Positions 34,908 to 44,976 of a stretch of 64,000 nucleotides of DNA are shown here, piece by piece. The translations under genes were made by a program, and so were the position numbers. Origin of the DNA: Clostridium aciditolerans (GTDB lineage Bacteria > Bacillota > Clostridia > Clostridiales > Clostridiaceae). The stretch lies in contig NZ_JAEEGB010000035.1 in the NCBI RefSeq assembly GCF_016316925.1, forward strand, positions 1 through 64,000. Reading direction: 5' to 3'. The notes under the pieces were generated by a model. It was not told the DNA's origin, did not search any database, and worked only from the letters and a program-made list of their open reading frames with translations. The first letter of the stretch is position 1. Each line of letters opens with the position of its first letter.

Positions 34908-36030
34908 GGATATAAGCACACTTAACAGATGGAGACTGGTTCTGGGCAAGTATTCTAGCAATCACTTAACTTTTTCTGAAGACAATATAAACTATGCGGA
35001 TATGGATACTTTACTTGAATTTTTATATGAAAGAGAGTATGGAGAAGAAAGAGGAGTAAGAACTGATAAAAGAGCTGGTTCTTTGGATCCCTCTAACCTT
35101 ACGGTGCCTCAGTGGATTACAAAGATAAAAGAATTATTCCCAAAAGAAACGGTAGAAATATTAGAAAAACATGCTTTAGATAAATATAACTTAAAGGAAT
35201 TGCTTACAGATAAAACTGTTCTTGAAAAGTTAGAACCAAATCCAGAGCTTTTAAAAAGTATTCTTCAAATGAAACATCTTATGAAGGGCGAAGTTTTAGA
35301 ATCTGCAAAGAAAATAGTAAAAGTTACAGCAGAAGAAATAGCTAAAAAGCTGGAACAAGATATAAAAACAGCTATTAATGGTAGATTAGATAGAAATAAA
35401 TATGGTGGGATAAAGTCTTCTCGAAACATAGACTTCAAAAGAACTATAAAACACAATTTGAAAAATTTTGATAGGGAGTTAAACACTCTCGTGGTGGATA
35501 GAGTCTATTTTAATAAGAGAGTAAAGCCTTCTAATCCATGGAATGTAATAATTGCAGTAGATGAAAGCGGCAGTATGTTAGATTCAGTTATTCATAGTGC
35601 CATTATGGCTGGAATATTTTCTAAATTACCTATGTTAAAAACAAATCTAGTTATATTTGATACGGAAATAGTCGATCTTACAGAATATGTGGAGGATGTT
35701 GTACAAACTCTAATGAGTATTCAATTAGGGGGAGGAACTAATATATCTAGAGCACTTCAATATTGTAATGGACTGATGGAAAATCCTCATAAAACTATAG
35801 TGATATTGGTGACAGATCTTTATGAAGGCGGAAGTTATGGAACTATGTATGCTAGAGCAAAGGATATAGTTGAGTCTGGAGCAAGGCTTATAATACTTCC
35901 TGCTTTAGGTATAGATGCAGAGCCTATATATGATAGAGGTGCTGCAGAAAAAATGGCGGCTTTAGGTGCAAAGGTGGCTGCGGTAACTCCAGGAGGGCTT
36001 GCAAAATGGATAGCACAGATAATTTCTTAA
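34900..36030 (+). CDS. vWA-domain protein (YehP-like)
   Basis: Partner of the MoxR ATPase. The C-terminal half is a von Willebrand A domain with a complete metal site: DESGS (DxSxS), GGGTN and VTDLYEGG. The N-terminal half is helical with charged residues. Length (376 aa) matches E. coli YehP. It overlaps both neighbours (8 and 25 bases), implying coupled translation. Expected to deliver substrates to the AAA+ ring. Confidence 0.88.
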   Translation: MSKDISTLNRWRLVLGKYSSNHLTFSEDNINYADMDTLLEFLYEREYGEERGVRTDKRAGSLDPSNLTVPQWITKIKELFPKETVEILEKHALDKYNLKELLTDKTVLEKLEPNPELLKSILQMKHLMKGEVLESAKKIVKVTAEEIAKKLEQDIKTAINGRLDRNKYGGIKSSRNIDFKRTIKHNLKNFDRELNTLVVDRVYFNKRVKPSNPWNVIIAVDESGSMLDSVIHSAIMAGIFSKLPMLKTNLVIFDTEIVDLTEYVEDVVQTLMSIQLGGGTNISRALQYCNGLMENPHKTIVILVTDLYEGGSYGTMYARAKDIVESGARLIILPALGIDAEPIYDRGAAEKMAALGAKVAAVTPGGLAKWIAQIIS

Positions 36031-37745
36031 AGAAAATAGGAGAATTTTTATTAGCTATAGATGATGAATTTTTAATAGGAATAAGTAATAAAGGTATATT
36101 TAATAGAGCTAAAAAGGATTTAGAAAAATCAGGAGAAATAAAAGTAGCAGTAGAAGGCGCAACATTAAAATGTATTTTGGAAGATGGAACAGAGTGTATC
36201 ATAAGTGAAGATATTAAAGCTTATAAATGTTCCTGTCCTTCAAGGACTATATGCAAGCACGTAATTATGTGCTATTTGTATATAAGCAGAGAGCCAAAAT
36301 CTATGATTTTGTGCGAATCGCTTACTCATTCGACGGAGGAGAAGGAGTTTCATATATTAAATAAGAAGGAAGAGGGCACAAAGTTTGATTTTGGTAAACT
36401 TTTAAATATAGATATCGAAAGGCTATCAAAACTGGCAGGAGAAAAGGATTTTAATGAAATAGTAAAAAGAATAGATTTTGGTGTAGAGGTAGAAATAGGA
36501 GAAACTTCACTGCTTACTATAAGATTCAAAGATGAAGAGTATGAGGTGAAAATAGTTCCAAGTACTAAAGAAAAAATCTCACCTAAAGAAATTTTGGAAG
36601 AAGCTATATGCTCCTGTAAAAGCAAAGATATTTGTAGGCATAAGGTAGAAGCTGTAATTCATTATGAAATTTTTAGAGGGTTTATAAAAAAAGAAGATTT
36701 AGCTACTTTAAATAAAAAATCTAAAGTTGAAAAAACACTTTTGATTGAAGGTGTACTTCTAGTTAAAAAGCTTATGGAAGAAATTTTATTTATAGGAGTA
36801 TCTAGGATTCCAGAAAATATTATAGATAAAGTAGAGAGTACGGCGGTATTATGCCACAGTTACAATATACCTAATTTAGAAAAAATGCTTAGGAGTGTTA
36901 AAAGCGAAATAGAACTTTATATGAATAAAAACGCCTCCTTTTCAATAGCTTCCTTAAGAAAAAGAATAAGTTATATATACACTACTGCTTTAGCTATAGA
37001 AAATTGTAAGGATGAAAGTAAACTTTATGAATTATGTGGAGAACATAAATCCACTTATTATGATATACCACCAATTATCTTATATGGCATGGGAGCAGAA
37101 GCTTGGAGTTCTAAATCAGGCTATGAAGGAGTTACATATTACTATTTTGAAGAAACTAGAGGAAAACTATTTACTTATACGAACTCAAGACCAACCTATT
37201 ATGATACAAAAAAAAGAAGCTATGGAATTGCTTACAGTGAAGTTCCAAGTTGGGGTATAGAAGGCAGTTTAGAGGAAATATCACAACATGTAATAAGACT
37301 TACTAAGGGTAAAATTAACGATGAGGGAAGAATTTCCTCTAGTGAACAAAGTAAAGGGGAGCTTTTAGAAAAAACTGATATATATAAGTTGAATTTTAAA
37401 GAGTTATTTATAGATAATTGGCAGAAGCTTTTAAAAGTTTACTCTAAAGAAAATAGAAATATATATATTATTAAGATTGCAGGTTATGAAAAAAGTTATT
37501 TTGACAACATAAATCAAAGATTTATATTGCATATTTATGATGAAGAAAAAAATATGATTTATATAGAGATAGACTATTCTAAAGAGAAAAAAAGAATGAT
37601 ACAAAAGTTTGAAAGAATGGAAAGGATGAAAAAATATCCTGATAGAATTCTTGTACATGCTTATTTAAAGGAAGGTCAGATTAAAGTTTTACCTATTGCG
37701 GCCTATTATGAAAATGGAAATATGGTGAATTTAACCATGAATTAG
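36006..37745 (+). CDS. SWIM zinc-finger protein (YehQ-like) with two SWIM motifs
   Basis: Protein of 579 aa with two CxCx5CxH motifs: YKCSCPSRTICKH (about residues 76-88) and ICSCKSKDICRH (about 203-214). SWIM motifs bind nucleic acid or protein. The remainder is alpha/beta of unknown type. Matches E. coli yehQ by partner set. A 70-bp dispersed repeat lies in frame at 36284-36353, just after the first SWIM motif. The start overlaps the vWA gene by 25 bases. No sign of frameshift. Confidence 0.82.
   Translation: MDSTDNFLKKIGEFLLAIDDEFLIGISNKGIFNRAKKDLEKSGEIKVAVEGATLKCILEDGTECIISEDIKAYKCSCPSRTICKHVIMCYLYISREPKSMILCESLTHSTEEKEFHILNKKEEGTKFDFGKLLNIDIERLSKLAGEKDFNEIVKRIDFGVEVEIGETSLLTIRFKDEEYEVKIVPSTKEKISPKEILEEAICSCKSKDICRHKVEAVIHYEIFRGFIKKEDLATLNKKSKVEKTLLIEGVLLVKKLMEEILFIGVSRIPENIIDKVESTAVLCHSYNIPNLEKMLRSVKSEIELYMNKNASFSIASLRKRISYIYTTALAIENCKDESKLYELCGEHKSTYYDIPPIILYGMGAEAWSSKSGYEGVTYYYFEETRGKLFTYTNSRPTYYDTKKRSYGIAYSEVPSWGIEGSLEEISQHVIRLTKGKINDEGRISSSEQSKGELLEKTDIYKLNFKELFIDNWQKLLKVYSKENRNIYIIKIAGYEKSYFDNINQRFILHIYDEEKNMIYIEIDYSKEKKRMIQKFERMERMKKYPDRILVHAYLKEGQIKVLPIAAYYENGNMVNLTMN
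36284..36353 (+). repeat. Dispersed element inside the SWIM coding sequence
   Basis: The first 44 bases match the 27220 element at 43 positions; the remaining part is more diverged but ends in the same GGAGTTTCAT. Translated in frame as ISREPKSMILCESLTHSTEE and onward. Confidence 0.85.
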
Positions 37746-37818
37746 AGGCTAGTTATCAGGCACTAGATGCTAACCAAGGATGCGTTTATAACCAATAAAT
37801 GTTGTAAGGAGAGCTTTT

Positions 37819-38145
37819 ATGGGAAAATACGATAATTTATACTTGCTTATTCAAGATGTTGAAGGACTAATGGATAGTATGCTTATAAGCGGTTTTAACG
37901 TAGTAAATACAGGATTATTAGATACTATGACTGAGATTTATGAAAATTGTGAAAGAGTTGGATTAAGTTTTGCAGCTGAAACTATTAAAGAAATTATACA
38001 AGCTCAAGAGAAAAAAAGACATGATATAAACTATAACTATAAAGAAATTATGAGTAATTACTTTTTGTTAAATAATTATATACAGATTATTAAAAGCAAA
38101 CTAGAGCTAGAAAAAGCAAAAAGAGATATGGAGTTAAGTAAATAA
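37819..38145 (+). CDS. Small helical protein of unknown function
   Basis: 108-aa all-helical, charged protein (ISGFNVVNTGLLDTM in the first half, a coiled-coil-like tail IKSKLELEKAKRDMELSK). AAGGAG precedes the ATG. It lies 73 bases after the SWIM gene and may be the last gene of that operon. No family recognised. Confidence 0.6.
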   Translation: MGKYDNLYLLIQDVEGLMDSMLISGFNVVNTGLLDTMTEIYENCERVGLSFAAETIKEIIQAQEKKRHDINYNYKEIMSNYFLLNNYIQIIKSKLELEKAKRDMELSK

Positions 38146-38192
38146 GGTAACTGCCCTAAGAACAGAAATGAATGAAATTTGGGGAGGGCAGT

Positions 38193-38309
38193 ATGGATAA
38201 CAATAGAGAAATATTAAAAAATTTGATGTCAATTGATAATATAGAGAAAATGTCAGCAGCAGATATAATAGATGATATTGCATCTAATTTATATAATGAG
38301 GAAAATTAA
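38193..38309 (+). CDS. 38-aa acidic peptide
   Basis: Short open frame MDNNREILKNLMSIDN followed by an acidic helix (SAADIIDDIASNLYNEEN), with a strong GGGGAGGG ribosome site nine bases upstream of ATG 38193. It sits between two genes of the array. Probably translated; function unknown. Confidence 0.5.
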   Translation: MDNNREILKNLMSIDNIEKMSAADIIDDIASNLYNEEN

Positions 38310-38335
38310 TTTTATTGGAAGGTAAATGATATATT

Positions 38336-39004
38336 ATGGACAAGCATAAAACAATTATAAATAAAATACAAAATTATTTAATTAAAAATGGATTTGATGA
38401 GGATAAAATAAACAATGCATTCTCACCTTGTTTAGATAAGGAAAAACTAAAGTCTCTAACAGATTTACATAATTTTTTTAGTTACTGGTCATCTGTATTT
38501 TATGAAGAAGATGGTGAGCTTTTAGCATTGAAGAATTATAAAGTGCCTAATAATGTGATTAGTTTTTATGAAAGCTTTGAACCAGGAAAAATTCCTCAAT
38601 TAGGTGGTGGGGTAGACTTACTAGACCTTAATGGTATTAAGGAAGAGAATTGCAATCTTTCACCAGGAGCCTATCTTATTCAATATGGGCTTATTACGTT
38701 TGCTACTACAGTTGGTGGGAATGTAATTTGTATGGACTTAAATACAATAAATAATAGTGAACCAAGAATAATCTATGCAGATAAGTCATGGTTTTTATTT
38801 AATGAACAAGAACGTAAATTAGAATTTAGTTTTTATCCTTTTGAGATACAAGAGGAAGATGAATTTTTAACACAAAGCATTATAAAAAAGTATATGCCGG
38901 AAATTAGTAGTACATTTACTGAATTTCTTGAAATGTTGTGTTCAGAAGATGAGTGGGATGCTGAAGATTATTATGAAAAGGTTGGAAATAAGGTTGAAAA
39001 ATAG
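38336..39004 (+). CDS. SMI1/KNR4 (SUKH-type) immunity-like protein
   Basis: 222-aa protein with the SMI1/KNR4 layout: helical N-terminus, then VPNNVISFYESFEPGKIPQL, a hydrophobic core (GLITFATTVGGNVICMDL) and an acidic end. SUKH proteins are typical immunity factors against polymorphic toxins. Its last 23 codons (EMLCSEDEWDAEDYYEKVGN) occur again at 56886-56957 as a relic. GGAAGG-type ribosome site upstream. No toxin lies beside it. Confidence 0.75.
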   Translation: MDKHKTIINKIQNYLIKNGFDEDKINNAFSPCLDKEKLKSLTDLHNFFSYWSSVFYEEDGELLALKNYKVPNNVISFYESFEPGKIPQLGGGVDLLDLNGIKEENCNLSPGAYLIQYGLITFATTVGGNVICMDLNTINNSEPRIIYADKSWFLFNEQERKLEFSFYPFEIQEEDEFLTQSIIKKYMPEISSTFTEFLEMLCSEDEWDAEDYYEKVGNKVEK

Positions 39005-39155
39005 AGAGTGTTTACAAATGAACAATTGGATTTCAATTGCTTTAGTTTAATACACTTGAGAAATAACATATCGTAAATTCATAAAAGATAACAGCTTAAA
39101 GTTTATTATAGAAAGTTGCTAATGCACAAATAAAAATATAGGGAGGAAACAACTT

Positions 39156-39734
39156 ATGAAAGACATTATTGCAGATTTAAAGCTTCCACAAGAAACAAAG
39201 GATTTTTTATATAATACAAAAATCAAAAAGAATGAATTTGAAAGTATAAATATTAAGTTTTTTAGTAAAGAACAGGGATTCTTATGTGATATTGTGGAAT
39301 GGACAAAGATAAATGATTGTACACTAAAGGAGTTCAATGAAGAATTTGTGAGAAAATTTCTAGGAGAACTCGAAAAGTTTAGGCCATACTATGTTATTGC
39401 TGAAAATTATAATAGTGGTAATTTAATAGCTATACATGAGTTAACAGGAGAAGTTTTTGAGCTTGAACATGAGGTTACTGAAGAGGTTGTAAGATATTTT
39501 GTGAATTCTTCTTTTACTCAAATGTATGAAAGTATGAAATATTTTAAAAAAATAGAAGGTGAAATTATTAAACTTAAAGAACAGGAAGACAAAGAAGAAC
39601 TTGACCTATTATTTGAAAAAGCTAAGAAAGATTTGATTTTAATAGATAGTGAAGTAGTTATTAATGATGATGAGTACAATAGAGGATTTTGGAACGGAAT
39701 GTTAGAAAGCTATAAAGAGTGGTGTTTAGATTAA
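39156..39734 (+). CDS. SUKH-4-like immunity protein candidate
   Basis: 192-aa protein. The middle part (IAIHELTGEVFELEHEVT, then YFVNSSFTQMYESMKYF) resembles the SUKH-4 branch of the immunity superfamily, where an Asn-Ser-Ser helix follows a Gly-Glu-Val turn. The C-terminus is acidic. GGAGG precedes the ATG. Assignment is by pattern, not by strong motif; it fits the run of immunity-type genes. Confidence 0.5.
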   Translation: MKDIIADLKLPQETKDFLYNTKIKKNEFESINIKFFSKEQGFLCDIVEWTKINDCTLKEFNEEFVRKFLGELEKFRPYYVIAENYNSGNLIAIHELTGEVFELEHEVTEEVVRYFVNSSFTQMYESMKYFKKIEGEIIKLKEQEDKEELDLLFEKAKKDLILIDSEVVINDDEYNRGFWNGMLESYKEWCLD

Positions 39735-39790
39735 TACTGAAAATATTAAATATAATTATGAATTCATAATTGCATTAGGAGATATTTATT

Positions 39791-40480
39791 ATGAGCATAT
39801 TTGAAGCAATAAAAAATAAATCTATAAAACAATTAAGAGAAGCAATTATAGACGAGAATATAAATGGTAAAGATCAATATGGGCGAACACCATTACACTA
39901 TGCTATTGTACAAAAGGCTCCCATTGAGTTTTTTCAAGAATTAATAGATTTGGGAGCAGATATTAATATTGAGGATAAATTACAAGAGACAGTAATTTAT
40001 AAGGCAATTAAGTTTAAAAATAAGCAAGCTATACAAATATTAATAGATAATGGAGTCCAACTAAATCATCCTCTAGGTATAAAATATACGCCTTGGTTTA
40101 GTGCTAGACATTCGCCACAAATAGCAGATTTAATGATAGAAACTAAAGGAGCTATTCGTTTAACGTTAACAAAGGAAGAAGAAGATATTATTGAGGAGTT
40201 GTTGTATTTAGATACATTAGATTTAGAGCGTAATTTTCAAAAACTAAATACTCCAGAATTACTTCATGCCTTTGTATTAAACTTTAATTGGGATGATGAT
40301 ATAGAACCTATTGAAAGAATATTACACAATCCGCTTTGTAAGGAAATTACTGCAATTGAAATGTTTGAATTAGCAGATGGAGATTATTGGTTAAAACATA
40401 AAAACATTAAATATGAATATGAAAAACAATTTGTTAAGTTTATAAATGATATTTTAGAAAAGTTTCCCAAAATAAGATGA
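39791..40480 (+). CDS. Ankyrin-repeat protein
   Basis: 229 aa with two or three ankyrin repeats near the N-terminus (QYGRTPLHYAIVQKA, IDLGADINIEDKLQETVIYKAI, IDNGVQLNHP). The C-terminal half is acidic and helical without repeats. Ankyrin proteins occur among polymorphic-toxin immunity genes and may bind toxins. TAGGAG precedes the ATG. Precedes the first DUF4132 gene. Confidence 0.78.
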   Translation: MSIFEAIKNKSIKQLREAIIDENINGKDQYGRTPLHYAIVQKAPIEFFQELIDLGADINIEDKLQETVIYKAIKFKNKQAIQILIDNGVQLNHPLGIKYTPWFSARHSPQIADLMIETKGAIRLTLTKEEEDIIEELLYLDTLDLERNFQKLNTPELLHAFVLNFNWDDDIEPIERILHNPLCKEITAIEMFELADGDYWLKHKNIKYEYEKQFVKFINDILEKFPKIR

Positions 40481-40555
40481 TTTCTAATGTGCCAAAAAAA
40501 TTTTATTTAAAATAGAAATCAGCAGCGATTAATAAATAGAGAGGGGTTAAGAATC

Positions 40556-43500
40556 ATGGGGTTACAGCAACACTTAATAGAAAAAATAAGTGATGTGTTA
40601 TTAGAACTCGGACTATCTAATGAAGTTATTGATAGCTTCGAAGCGTATATAGAAGGGACTTTAGAAGAACAGGAGTTTTTCAAAAGTATTCCTAATATAG
40701 ATATGGATAATTTAAATGCTGATGTAGTAGAACAAATGGTCAGTGCCTATAAATCCTTAGATAAACATAAAGCCTATGATTATCTTTCAAAGTATATAAA
40801 AATATTATTCCAAATGGGAAAAGTATCTGTATTTTCAATCATAGATAAGACAGCTTATTATTATGGAGATGAGTATTGTAGAAAGTTTTTAAAATACAAT
40901 ATAAGCCCCTCATTTGTCATAGCATATTATGCTAAGTTTATTACTAGACAAGAACGTACTTTAGAACGAGGATTTATTAAGTTTTATGATAGTCTTTATG
41001 AGGAATACAAAGATGCATTTAAAGAAGCATTTGATATCAGTAAAATAAATGAACAAGCAATTATTGCAACTTATTTAATTCAGAAAGAAAAAGACAAAGA
41101 ACTTTGCAGCTGGCTAGAAGAAGATATGATTAATTCCATAGGAGCTCTATTCAATGATAAAATACATTCTCAAGAAACAGACATTTTAGCGAAATACTTA
41201 AAAGGTGAGACTTCAGATTTAGAAGAAACAATAGAACTATTAAAAAGTAATAATAACTTAGCTTCAAATACTAATACATATATTTTAAAATTTCTTATAG
41301 GAATCAGCTCTACCATATCTAATGAGTCACATATGGCAAATAGATTTATTAAATTCGCTGTGATATTTGATTATAAAAAATCTTTTAATGGCTTATATGA
41401 CTATCTTAAATATAATAGATACAATAAAATTACAAAACTTATTGAGAAACTTGAAATAAAAAAAGAACTATATATTGCATGGATGGGTGATAGAAATATT
41501 CGATATGATGGTTATAGTTTTGAAAAGGAGTTAAAAGAAGAGCTAAATAAAAATAAAGAAGAATTCATAAAAGCAACTGCAATGTGTAGTGATATTAATA
41601 AAGTTTATATGGCTTCACTTCTTTGGCAAAAAGGAGTGGGATTAGAATTTGTAAATGAAGGGGAAGATATTTTTATTCATTTATTTTCCATAGCTATGGA
41701 TCAATTAAATATTGAAAGAGATATTTATGAAAACTTTATTGAATATTTAAAAGGTAATATTTCTTTTGACAATATAAGTGAAACATTACAAGGATTATTA
41801 GGAAAAAAAGAAGCATATCTATATGGCTTTAAGCGTAATTTTATTAAAGTTATGTTTTGGTTAAAAGATGTATCTACTATGTTTGAAAAAGCTATGAAAA
41901 TATTCATTACTATAGGAAATCCCGATATATTAAAATACATATATTATGGCTATAGAGAATTTAAAGGTATAAAGAATGGAGATGAAGATTTAAATTCTTT
42001 TATAGAATTATTAGATAGCTATGGAGCTTCAACTAGTAATTATATATCCTTCTTAGGAGGAAATGCTTCTTATTATGGAGGATCAAGTGATCAAGCAAAA
42101 AATATTATTGCAAAACTAATTGAAAAGGATGAAGAACAGGTTATAAACAATATACCTTATTGTCAGGTTGAAACTAGAACATCTCTTTTAGAACTATTGT
42201 TTAAACATTGTGATGAGTCTATGGGGGCAAAAGTTCTTATAGAGTATTTGGGGGATTCTTCAAAGACTGTAAGAGAAAAGGTTATAGAGCTTTTAACTTT
42301 AAATGAAAAAAGCCATGAGACGGTAATGCTGAGTTTGAGTGCAAAAAAACAAGCAGTTAGGGAAGCAGTGGTAAGGATACTTTCCAAAAGCAGTAATGAA
42401 AAAGTAATTGAAGCATTAAATAAAGCCTTAGAGGTAGAAAAAACTGAAAAGATAAAAGCACTTTTAAGAGAGGCTTTAAATGTGGAAAGTGATTTAGAAG
42501 AAAATAATGAGGAACTAGATATTTTAGAATACTGCAAAAAAGCTTTAAAGGGTAACAAAGCAGCAGGTTTGAAGTGGTTAGATTGCGATACCTTACCAAA
42601 GGTAAGATTTAAGGATAGTGAAAAGATTGCAGAGGATGAAATTATAAAATATATGCTTATATGTTATTCTTCCTGCATTGAAATAGGTTTAAGTAGTGAA
42701 GCGAAAGTGGTAAGTGAACTTTTAGATACAAAAGATTTAGCAAAATTAGCTTTAGAAGTTTTTGAAAGATGGCTTAATAGCGGAGCAGAAAGCAAGAAAA
42801 AATGGGTGCTCCCTTTTGCAGCGGTTTATGGAGATTATGATGTAATTAGTGTATTGAAAAAGAATATAGAAGAGTGGGCAAAGAATTCAAGAGGGGCTAT
42901 AGCTAGTGAGGCTGTAAAGGCTCTTGCACTTAATGGAAGTAATGAAGCCCTTATAATAGTGGACAATATAGCAAGAAAGTTTAAATTTAAGCAGGTTAAA
43001 AATGCTGCAGCTACTGCACTTCAATTTGCCTCCGAACAAATGGGTATAGATATGGAAGAACTTTCAGATAGAATAGTTCCGGACTTAGGTTTTGATATCA
43101 AAGGAGAAAGAGTTTTTGACTATGTAGATAGAAAGTTTATTGTAACCCTTACTCCTGAGCTTACTTTAGATGTGCAAGATGAAAGTGGCAAAAAGTTTAA
43201 AAACCTTCCAGCACCAAATAAAAAGGATGATGAAACTAAAGCAGCAGAAGCTTCATTAGAATTTAAGAACTTAAAAAAACAGTTAAAAACAGTGGCAAAT
43301 ATACAGACTATTCGGTTAGAGTTGGCGCTATCTAGTAACAGAAAGTGGACAAAAGAAGCATGGGTAAAGCTCTTTGTTGAAAATCCTATTATGCATCAAT
43401 TTTCCATAGGTCTCGTATGGGGTGTTTATGAAGACAATATTTTAACTGATAGTTTCAGATATATGGAGGATGGCAGCTTTAATACTAAAGATGAAGATGA

Positions 43501-44059
43501 ATATGAATTAAAGGATGGAGTGGTAATAGGAATTGTTCATCCAATAGAATTAAGTAAAGAAGATATGGAATTATGGAAAGAGCAGTTTGAAAACTATGAA
43601 ATTAAACAACCCCTTGAACAGTTAAATAGAGAAATATTTACGGTTACTGAGGAAGAAAAAACTAATAAGAAGGTGGATCGTTTTGGGGGAACCATGTTAA
43701 ATGGTTTATCTCTATTAGGTAAGTTAACTAGCTTTGGATGGAGTAGAGGGCCAATTGGAGATGGCGGCGGTTACTATACTTTTTACAAGGAAGATAATAC
43801 TTTTAAAATAGATGTTGAATTAAGTTTTAGTGGTGTAAGTGTAGGCTATGAAAATGAAGAAGTAACAGTATATGACTTAGGTTTTTATAAAGAAGGAACT
43901 GCATCAAAATATAGTTATATAAATGACAAAATATATGAGCAGAATGTTGTATCACCAGAGACACTTCCTAAAAGATTCTTTAGTGAAATTCTTTATCAAA
44001 TAAATAAAGCAACGGCTTCAAAAACAGGAACCAATGAGAATTGGAAGGAAGAGAAATAG
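40556..44059 (+). CDS. DUF4132 protein, first copy (YehI/MolR-like)
   Basis: 1167-aa protein. The central part holds HEAT-like repeats (EYLGDSSKTVREKVIELL, KKQAVREAVVRILSKSS), and the C-terminal third is DUF4132 (SIGLVWGVYEDN, FRYMEDGSFNTKDEDEYEL, GIVHPIEL, VDRFGG, GDGGGYYTFYKED). E. coli YehI (molybdate-regulation MolR) is the reference; it is encoded beside yehL-M-P-Q, so this gene belongs with the operon at 31-38 kb. No WGR domain was recognised. AGAGAGGGG precedes the ATG. Confidence 0.82.
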   Translation: MGLQQHLIEKISDVLLELGLSNEVIDSFEAYIEGTLEEQEFFKSIPNIDMDNLNADVVEQMVSAYKSLDKHKAYDYLSKYIKILFQMGKVSVFSIIDKTAYYYGDEYCRKFLKYNISPSFVIAYYAKFITRQERTLERGFIKFYDSLYEEYKDAFKEAFDISKINEQAIIATYLIQKEKDKELCSWLEEDMINSIGALFNDKIHSQETDILAKYLKGETSDLEETIELLKSNNNLASNTNTYILKFLIGISSTISNESHMANRFIKFAVIFDYKKSFNGLYDYLKYNRYNKITKLIEKLEIKKELYIAWMGDRNIRYDGYSFEKELKEELNKNKEEFIKATAMCSDINKVYMASLLWQKGVGLEFVNEGEDIFIHLFSIAMDQLNIERDIYENFIEYLKGNISFDNISETLQGLLGKKEAYLYGFKRNFIKVMFWLKDVSTMFEKAMKIFITIGNPDILKYIYYGYREFKGIKNGDEDLNSFIELLDSYGASTSNYISFLGGNASYYGGSSDQAKNIIAKLIEKDEEQVINNIPYCQVETRTSLLELLFKHCDESMGAKVLIEYLGDSSKTVREKVIELLTLNEKSHETVMLSLSAKKQAVREAVVRILSKSSNEKVIEALNKALEVEKTEKIKALLREALNVESDLEENNEELDILEYCKKALKGNKAAGLKWLDCDTLPKVRFKDSEKIAEDEIIKYMLICYSSCIEIGLSSEAKVVSELLDTKDLAKLALEVFERWLNSGAESKKKWVLPFAAVYGDYDVISVLKKNIEEWAKNSRGAIASEAVKALALNGSNEALIIVDNIARKFKFKQVKNAAATALQFASEQMGIDMEELSDRIVPDLGFDIKGERVFDYVDRKFIVTLTPELTLDVQDESGKKFKNLPAPNKKDDETKAAEASLEFKNLKKQLKTVANIQTIRLELALSSNRKWTKEAWVKLFVENPIMHQFSIGLVWGVYEDNILTDSFRYMEDGSFNTKDEDEYELKDGVVIGIVHPIELSKEDMELWKEQFENYEIKQPLEQLNREIFTVTEEEKTNKKVDRFGGTMLNGLSLLGKLTSFGWSRGPIGDGGGYYTFYKEDNTFKIDVELSFSGVSVGYENEEVTVYDLGFYKEGTASKYSYINDKIYEQNVVSPETLPKRFFSEILYQINKATASKTGTNENWKEEK

Positions 44060-44082
44060 AGATTTTTAATGTGGAGGAATAA

Positions 44083-44586
44083 ATGTCAAAGGATATTATT
44101 AAATGTAAGATTGACGAATTTTTAAAAGAGCTTGAAGGGATTAATTGGTTAAAACATGCTGGTGATGAAAGTGATAGATATAGAGTTGTATGTTCTTTTA
44201 CCGAAGCATGGGATGGTTGGAATGATAAAATGCTTAAAGTATGGCTCAAGAAAAGTAAAAATATAGAGAAAGTTGCAATGGAATCTATTGGTGATGAAGC
44301 TATTGATTTAATATTTAGCAGAATATCTGAGGCAATGGGACCAAGAATTGCTGAGGGATTAGTAAAATTTAAAGATAGAATTGAAAAGGCTGGGTTGGAT
44401 AACGATACATATGGATTAGATTATGAAATAATCGATTTTATAAAGCGGGATATGGCTTGGGCTTGTGTTGAGAGGGTTACTGATAATATAGGATTTTTCA
44501 ACAAAGTATTAGGAGTTCTAGTCGAAGGTCGCTGGGCATGTGCCTGGGAAGGAAACTACCCATCAGGACGATTTGTAGTAATGTGA
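44083..44586 (+). CDS. Hypothetical protein, immunity-array member
   Basis: 167-aa cytosolic protein, no family recognised. Notable features are an aromatic, acidic N-terminus and a C-terminus rich in Trp (MAWACVERVTDN, EGRWACAWEGNYPSGRFVVM). GGAGG lies upstream of ATG 44083, 23 bases after the DUF4132 stop. Likely cotranscribed with it. Confidence 0.6.
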   Translation: MSKDIIKCKIDEFLKELEGINWLKHAGDESDRYRVVCSFTEAWDGWNDKMLKVWLKKSKNIEKVAMESIGDEAIDLIFSRISEAMGPRIAEGLVKFKDRIEKAGLDNDTYGLDYEIIDFIKRDMAWACVERVTDNIGFFNKVLGVLVEGRWACAWEGNYPSGRFVVM

Positions 44587-44658
44587 TAAGGAAGTATTTT
44601 AATCCTAAAATGCTTAAAATCAATCCGTATAGTATATGCTGCAGGACCTATTAAAGAG

Positions 44659-44910
44659 ATGCTAGAATTTTTTTCTAAGTTATATATTGAGCAAAGGGAT
44701 TTAGATAAGATTACAGAATTGTGCTTTGATGGTGGTAATGAAATCTACGGTTATATACAACCTGATTGGGATGGGGAAGATTTTTTCTTTGATATTCAAT
44801 CCATAAAGGGATTTGAACATATTAAAAATTTAAAATCTGTAGAGTATATCAGTATGGTGGATGAAGAGGTTTTAGAACCAATGAAAGAACGAGGGATTAC
44901 TATTAGTTAG
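44659..44910 (+). pseudogene. N-terminally truncated gene fragment
   Basis: 83 aa from the first in-frame ATG, but the frame is open and protein-like back to 44590 (SIRIVYAAGPIKEML) with no start codon; an ATG in another frame at 44610 could be the lost start. The C-terminal part (WDGEDFFFDIQSIKGFEHIKNLKS, then ISMVDEEVL) resembles a DUF6892-type end, weakly. Best read as the tail of a decayed gene. Confidence 0.5.
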
Positions 44911-44976
44911 GGATATACAGTGTGACACTTGAATATCTTCATTCCACATATAATTGCACAGAAGGAAAGAGTTAAA

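Noticed and set aside
42163..42558. 131-codon minus-strand frame within the first DUF4132 gene
   Set aside because: Ser/Phe-rich shadow of the HEAT-repeat coding region.
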